Below, piece by piece: positions 3,051 through 7,403 of a DNA stretch of 7,403 bases (position 1 is the stretch's first letter; the number at the start of each line of letters is the position of its first letter). The notes under the pieces are model-generated. The model was not told where the DNA came from and made no database searches. It was given only the letters and a program-made list of their open reading frames with translations. The translations under genes were made by a program, and so were the position numbers. The DNA is from Prevotellaceae bacterium (GTDB taxonomy: Bacteria > Bacteroidota > Bacteroidia > Bacteroidales > UBA932), in contig JAITVR010000179.1 of assembly GCA_031285695.1 (NCBI GenBank), forward strand, positions 1 to 7,403. Direction: 5' to 3'.

Positions 3051-5903
3051 ATGTACAAAATAGCAAAATACGTGCTGCCGGCGCTTGTCGGCTTATTTTT
3101 TGTAGGAAAAGCGCAGGCTATCGACATTAGCGGCGTGGTGCTGGATAAGCGCACCGGCGAGCCGCTCATAGCTGCCACCGTACTCATTACCCCTGCAAGC
3201 GATAGCACGCAGCGCCGCTACGTTACCACGGATTACGACGGGGTATTTACCATGCCGGGGCTTGCCGCCGAAACCTACCGGTTTGATTTTGAATACCTGG
3301 GTTACAAAAAAATATCGCAAACCCACAAGCTTGCCAAAAATAAAAATTTTGGAAAAATTCGCCTTATGCCCGATGCCGTGGAGTTAGATGCGGTGCGCGT
3401 GGTGGGCGTATCGTCGCGCGCATCGCAGCGCGGCGATACCACCGACTTTTTGGCGGAAGCCTACAAGGTTACGCAAGATGCATCGACCGAGGATTTGATA
3501 AAAAAGATGCCCGGCATTACCATTGAGGGCAACGAAATTAAAACGCAGGGCGAAACGGTAACCAAGGTGCTGGTGGACGGCAAACCTTTTTTTGGCGATG
3601 ACCCCAGCGTGGCCATTAAAAACCTGCCGGCCGAGGTAATTGCCAAAATTGAAACCTACACCAAGCTGAGCGAGCAGGCGCAGCTTACCGGCGTGGACGA
3701 TGGCGAGGGCGAGCGCACCATCAACATTGTAACCCGCCCCGACCGCCGCATGGGGCAGTTTGGCCGCATGTACGCCGGCTTGGGCTACGATGATAAAAAC
3801 GACCTGCTGCGCTACTCGGCAGGCGGCAACCTCAACCTGTTTAACAAAACGCGCCGCATATCCATAGTGGGCATGAGCAACAACGTGAACCAGCAAAGCT
3901 TTTCGTCAGAAGATTTGGCAGGCATGGGCGGCAGCGGCGGGCGCGGCGGCGGCAGGTACGCATCGGCCAACTCGGGCATAGCCACCACGCACTCCATTGG
4001 GTTGAACTACAGCGAGAGTTTTGGCACAAAGTTGGACCTGACCGGCAGCTACTTTTTGAACATGTCGGACAACGACAACGAAAGCAGCTCGGAGCGCACC
4101 TACATTGCAGGCGATAATGCGGATACGTACCGCTCGCAGTGGCAGAAGTCAAACTCGGAAACGTACAACCACCGCCTCAACCTAAAGCTGGACTACCAAA
4201 TTACCGAGCGCACCTCGCTGCTTATTCAGCCCTCGCTGCGCTTTACCAACAACAGCTCGGGCCGCGAAAGCGTAACATCAATGCGCACCATTAGCGATAT
4301 GCTGAGCGAATCGAACAACGAAAGCGGAAGCGAGCAGTCGCGCTTTAACATGCATAGCGAGGCGCTGCTGCGCCATAAGTTTGTAAAACCCGGCCGAACG
4401 CTTTCGCTAAGCGTGCGCATGGACGCCGACAATGGCAATACCGATAGCTACCAAAAAGCGCTAACCACCCGCGCCACCGAGCACGGCGATTCAATATCAA
4501 ACAGAAATCAAGAATCGGAAAACCCCGTTACGAACTGGAGCACCCGCACGCGCTTACTTTACACCGAGCCCTTGGGTCGGTTCGGCCTGGTGCAGGTGGG
4601 CTACAGCCTAAGCCTTGACCCCAGCAGGAGCAACAAGCATACCTACAACTTTGACAGCATACAGCAGGCTTTCGATTACGATAACCCCGACTCGCTTTAC
4701 TCCAGCATTTACAACAACGACTACACCAAGCACCGCGCCGAAGTGGCCTACAGGCTAAAAACCGAAAAGATGAACGCCTCGGCAGGTGTGGACTACGAGT
4801 ACGCCAGCCTCAACGGGCGCCAAGTGTTGCCGGCAAAGCCCGATGTGAAAAAAGCGTTCAACATGCTGCTGCCCAACGCAAGGGTGGAGTACAAGTTTAC
4901 CAAGTACAAAACGCTGCGCGCCTTTTACCGCACCCGCACCAACGCGCCCTCCATAGCGCAGCTGCAAAGCGTGCTTGACAATAGCAACGACCTGCTCATA
5001 CGCTCGGGTAACCCCAACCTAAGGCAAACCTTTAACCAAACGCTGGCCTTTAACTACAACCAAACCTCGCTGGAGGAGGGCACCACCTTTTTTGCGCAGC
5101 TGTGGGGCACCACCATTTCCAACAGCATAGCCGGCTACACCATGACCAACAGCTCGCCGCGCGATACCGTAATTACCGATGAAAATACGGGTAACCAAGT
5201 AACGCTTGAGCCCGGCTCGCAGTACAGCACCTACCGCAACATGAACGGCTACTACAGCCTGCGCACCTCGGCCACCGTGGGCTTTCCGCTCAACCAAATT
5301 AAGTGCAACCTCAACCTTACGGGCGCGCTGGGCTTTAGTCGTCAGCCGGGATTTGCCAACGGCGAAAAAAACGTGGCCTACACCACCTCGCCCACCGGCG
5401 GCGCCACGCTGAGCAGCAACATTAGCGAAAAAATAGACTTTACCGTAAGCTACCGCGCCACCTACAACTTTGTGAAAAACACGCTCGAAACCAGCGTCAA
5501 CAACAACTACTTTCGGCACGGCGCCAGCCTTTCGGGCACGTGGATTACGTGGAACGACATTACCCTGCGCGGCAGCGCCAACTACGACCAAAACCTTGGC
5601 CTATCCGAAGGGTACAACCAGGAGTACCTGCGCATTGACGCCAGCGTGGGCAAAAAGTTTTTGAAAAATAAAAACGCCGAGCTGCGCCTTGCGGTGTACG
5701 ACCTGCTGAACCAAAGCAAAAACTACAACCGCAACATTACGGCAGAGTACATTGAGGACGTGAGCAGCCAAGTGCTGTCGCGCTACTTTATGCTCAGCTT
5801 TGTATATACGCTGCGCAGCTTCGGCACGCCGCCCTCGCGCGAGGGTCGCGAAGGCGGCCGCGGAGGATTTGGCGGGCACGGCGGCGGTGGTTTCCGCCAC
5901 TAA
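3051..5903 (+). CDS. TonB-receptor-like outer-membrane beta-barrel protein with Gly-rich tail
   Basis: A 950-residue outer-membrane protein. The signal peptide is about residues 1-23, ending KAQA. Residues 24-110 form a carboxypeptidase-regulatory-like beta domain (ISGVVLDKRTGEPLIAATV, DGVFTMPGL, FEYLGYKK), typical of Bacteroidota TonB-linked receptors. A plug-like region at about 112-230 contains EDLIKKMPGITIEGNEI and KVLVDGKPFFGDDP. The rest is a long beta-barrel with alternating aromatic and polar strands, closest to the outer-membrane beta-barrel family (OMP_b-brl_3 type) rather than SusC. A Gly/Arg-rich insert (about 290-303) looks like an extracellular loop. The protein ends with a roughly 30-residue Gly/Arg/His tail after the final strand (YFMLSFVYTLRSFG). 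No SusD partner is adjacent. The substrate is unknown; its place after the sigma module suggests it is a target or signal input. The ATG at 3051 follows GAAAAAACAGAA; a terminator begins 5 bp after the stop. Confidence 0.9.
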   Translation: MYKIAKYVLPALVGLFFVGKAQAIDISGVVLDKRTGEPLIAATVLITPASDSTQRRYVTTDYDGVFTMPGLAAETYRFDFEYLGYKKISQTHKLAKNKNFGKIRLMPDAVELDAVRVVGVSSRASQRGDTTDFLAEAYKVTQDASTEDLIKKMPGITIEGNEIKTQGETVTKVLVDGKPFFGDDPSVAIKNLPAEVIAKIETYTKLSEQAQLTGVDDGEGERTINIVTRPDRRMGQFGRMYAGLGYDDKNDLLRYSAGGNLNLFNKTRRISIVGMSNNVNQQSFSSEDLAGMGGSGGRGGGRYASANSGIATTHSIGLNYSESFGTKLDLTGSYFLNMSDNDNESSSERTYIAGDNADTYRSQWQKSNSETYNHRLNLKLDYQITERTSLLIQPSLRFTNNSSGRESVTSMRTISDMLSESNNESGSEQSRFNMHSEALLRHKFVKPGRTLSLSVRMDADNGNTDSYQKALTTRATEHGDSISNRNQESENPVTNWSTRTRLLYTEPLGRFGLVQVGYSLSLDPSRSNKHTYNFDSIQQAFDYDNPDSLYSSIYNNDYTKHRAEVAYRLKTEKMNASAGVDYEYASLNGRQVLPAKPDVKKAFNMLLPNARVEYKFTKYKTLRAFYRTRTNAPSIAQLQSVLDNSNDLLIRSGNPNLRQTFNQTLAFNYNQTSLEEGTTFFAQLWGTTISNSIAGYTMTNSSPRDTVITDENTGNQVTLEPGSQYSTYRNMNGYYSLRTSATVGFPLNQIKCNLNLTGALGFSRQPGFANGEKNVAYTTSPTGGATLSSNISEKIDFTVSYRATYNFVKNTLETSVNNNYFRHGASLSGTWITWNDITLRGSANYDQNLGLSEGYNQEYLRIDASVGKKFLKNKNAELRLAVYDLLNQSKNYNRNITAEYIEDVSSQVLSRYFMLSFVYTLRSFGTPPSREGREGGRGGFGGHGGGGFRH

Positions 5904-5908
5904 AAAAT

Positions 5909-5941
5909 AAAAAAGCGTTCAACCCTGTGGACGCTTTTTTT
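5909..5941 (+). terminator. Intrinsic terminator after the outer-membrane barrel gene
   Basis: AAAAAAGCGTTC at 5909-5920 pairs with GGACGCTTTTTT at 5929-5940, with one G-T wobble, around an 8-nt loop, and is followed by a T-run. It starts 5 bp after the stop of the barrel gene. The A-tract on the left gives it some capacity on the opposite strand too, though no minus-strand gene is seen there. Confidence 0.88.
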
Positions 5942-6144
5942 ATACTTACCTTCCACCCTGCACCCTTTAGCCTCGTTACACAATATTCTGCTCACTTTTT
6001 CCGTTATGTAGCTTGGTAGGGATTTTGTATCAAATTTTCCTTGCCTTTGCTGCTGAATTACTGCAAATATGCTCCTACAAAGTAAACATACCCACGCTGT
6101 AACCCTTATTTTACGTAAGGTTTAAGGGAATTTACCGCCGCGCG
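5942..6144. other. Gene-free stretch with no recognised feature
   Basis: Part of the 349-bp gap between the barrel gene and the pectate lyase. No convincing ORF or RNA gene is seen on either strand. A small hairpin is possible at 6104-6120 (CCTTA, 7-nt loop, TAAGG) around the 8-bp palindrome TTACGTAA at 6111-6118. The pectate lyase promoter is probably here or just downstream, but no clean TAnnTTTG box was found; TAACTTTT at 6231-6238 is the nearest match. Confidence 0.6.
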
Positions 6145-6188
6145 CTGTCATTGCGGGCTATCTCCGCAGGTTCTAACCTGCGAGGATA
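6145..6188. repeat. Variant palindromic repeat sharing a border with the other copies
   Basis: The first 15 bases (CTGTCATTGCGGGCT, 6145-6159) are identical to the start of the repeat at 2911. The rest differs: a perfect hairpin CGCAGGTT-CT-AACCTGCG at 6165-6182, extended outward by TATCTC/AGGATA pairing with a mismatch and a wobble. It looks like a modular variant in which the inner palindrome has been exchanged. It lies about 65 bp before the pectate lyase start. Confidence 0.6.
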
Positions 6189-6252
6189 CAAAAACCTTGT
6201 CTTAACAGGGGTAAGTCAATGTTCAACTATTAACTTTTAATTTTTTCAACCC

Positions 6253-7403
6253 ATGAAGCACATCTATCTACTCCTATTAGCGGCTATCCTCGCCGTATTT
6301 AGCGCCGCCTGCGGCTCCGACAAGCAGCCCGAAGAAGAAGAGCAACCACCCGTAACGCCTGCTGAGGTTGTTGCCTTTCCCGGCGCCGAAGGCTTTGGTC
6401 GCTTGACTACAGGCGGTCGTGGCGGCAAGGTGCTATACGTTACTACCCTGAGCGATAGCGATACGTTGGGCTCGCTGCGCTGGGCGGTAAACCAAACGGG
6501 AAAGCGAACTATTATATTTAAAGTTGCAGGAAACATTGTGCTGAGCAGCCGGCTTTCCATCAAAAACGGCGATGTAACCATTGCAGGGCAATCGGCGCCG
6601 GGCGCCGGCATTTGCATTTCGGGGCATGAGGTTGTGGTAGCGGCGAGCAACGTCATTATTCGCTACCTGCGCTTCCGCATGGGCGACGCCACCAAAGTTC
6701 AGGGCGATGCCTTTGGGGGGTACAATCAAAAAAACATTATCATTGACCACTGCTCCATGAGCTGGGGTACCGATGAAGTTTCGTCGTGGTACGAGAACGA
6801 AAACTTTACCATGCAGTGGTGCTTGCTTGCCGAAAGCTTACGCGTTTCCGTTCATGTCAAGGGTCCCCATGGTCTCACCGGCATTTGGGGCGGACACAAA
6901 GCCTCCTTCCATCATAATATGATTGCGCATAGCGATGACCGTAACCCGCGCTTTTGCGGCTCGCTCTACTCCAACCGCCCCGACGAGGAGCTGGTAGATT
7001 TTCGTAACAACGTTATCTACAACTGGGGCAGCAACAGTGGCTACGGAGGCGAAGGCGGCAGCTACAACATGGTGAACAACTACTACCAACCCGGCGAGGG
7101 TAGCGGCAGCAAGACGCGCATCTTTGCGCCCAACCCCGATAACGGAGCCAACATACAACAGGCAGGCGTATGGGGTACATTTTACGTGGCGGGTAACCTT
7201 ATGATGAACGCTAACGGCACGGTAAATACCTCGGTAACCGCCGACAACTGGGAGGGTATTCACCCAAAGAACGGTAAAAATAAAAACGAGCTGAAGTCGG
7301 CTACCGAGTTTGAGAAGGGCGAAGTAACCACGCACACCGCCCAAGAAGCCTACGATTTGGTACTCGCCAAGGTTGGCGCAAGCTTGAAGCGTGATAATAC
7401 CGA
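6253..7403 (+). CDS. Surface lipoprotein pectate lyase (PL1-like), 5' part only
   Basis: An uninterrupted frame of 383 codons from ATG 6253 to the window edge, with no stop reached. A lipoprotein signal peptide ends in SAAC, with the lipid-bearing Cys at residue 20. The acidic, Pro-rich linker GSDKQPEEEEQPPVTP resembles the acidic export signals of Bacteroidota surface lipoproteins. The catalytic domain starts AFPGAEGFGRLTTGGRGGKV and has the right-handed beta-helix features of family PL1: TIAGQSAPGAGI, VIIRYLRFRMGD, IIIDHCSMSWGTDE (162-175) with acidic residues suited to calcium binding, and HHNMIAHSDDRNPRF. In the last segment Arg230 matches the catalytic Arg of PL1 lyases by its R-x-P context. 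Expected reaction: calcium-dependent beta-elimination cleavage of polygalacturonate at the cell surface. The remaining C-terminus lies outside the window. The gene has its own gap upstream and appears unlinked to the sigma module. Confidence 0.92.
   Translation, partial: MKHIYLLLLAAILAVFSAACGSDKQPEEEEQPPVTPAEVVAFPGAEGFGRLTTGGRGGKVLYVTTLSDSDTLGSLRWAVNQTGKRTIIFKVAGNIVLSSRLSIKNGDVTIAGQSAPGAGICISGHEVVVAASNVIIRYLRFRMGDATKVQGDAFGGYNQKNIIIDHCSMSWGTDEVSSWYENENFTMQWCLLAESLRVSVHVKGPHGLTGIWGGHKASFHHNMIAHSDDRNPRFCGSLYSNRPDEELVDFRNNVIYNWGSNSGYGGEGGSYNMVNNYYQPGEGSGSKTRIFAPNPDNGANIQQAGVWGTFYVAGNLMMNANGTVNTSVTADNWEGIHPKNGKNKNELKSATEFEKGEVTTHTAQEAYDLVLAKVGASLKRDNT

Overview
The window looks like a chromosomal segment from a member of the Bacteroidota, probably Bacteroidales-like. 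The evidence is a type IX secretion (T9SS) C-terminal sorting domain, a large TonB-receptor-like outer-membrane barrel with a carboxypeptidase-regulatory-like N-terminus, a lipoprotein with an acidic stretch after its lipobox Cys, A-rich leaders instead of Shine-Dalgarno sites before most starts, and one good TAnnTTTG -7 box. The genus cannot be fixed from the sequence.

Layout from left to right. (1) The 3' end of a secreted subtilisin-family (S8) peptidase with a T9SS sorting domain runs to 718. (2) An 85-bp repeat made of nested palindromes follows at 736-820. (3) An ECF sigma factor lies at 854-1405. (4) The most unusual part is 1429-1614: five 18-bp palindromes of form TTGCGAC-RYRY-GTCGCAA at an exact 42-bp period. 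They fill the sigma gene's 3' flank and run into a strong bidirectional terminator (1628-1669), which sits almost in the sixth position of the array. (5) A predicted 36-residue membrane peptide gene on the minus strand (1793-1683) converges on that terminator. (6) A putative single-span anti-sigma protein (1916-2296), a Spy/CpxP-like periplasmic protein (2402-2860) and a 950-residue TonB-receptor-like barrel protein (3051-5903) follow on the plus strand, with more repeats in the gaps and a terminator after the barrel gene. (7) A gap of about 350 bp leads to a surface-lipoprotein pectate lyase (PL1-like) that begins at 6253 and runs off the right edge.

Genes 3 to 6 read as a cell-envelope sensing module: sigma factor, membrane-bound regulator, periplasmic Spy/CpxP-like protein and outer-membrane barrel. 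This is inferred from family and order. Sigma and putative anti-sigma genes are usually adjacent, but here 510 bp separate them, containing the palindrome array, the terminator and the antisense mini-gene. The flanking peptidase and pectate lyase are separate surface or secreted degradative functions.

The palindrome array is the best candidate for something undescribed. It is neither a normal CRISPR (short palindromic repeats, spacers related to one another) nor a convincing coding repeat. It could be a helically phased operator array (42 bp is four turns of B-DNA) or a chain of RNA hairpins in the sigma-factor 3' UTR.
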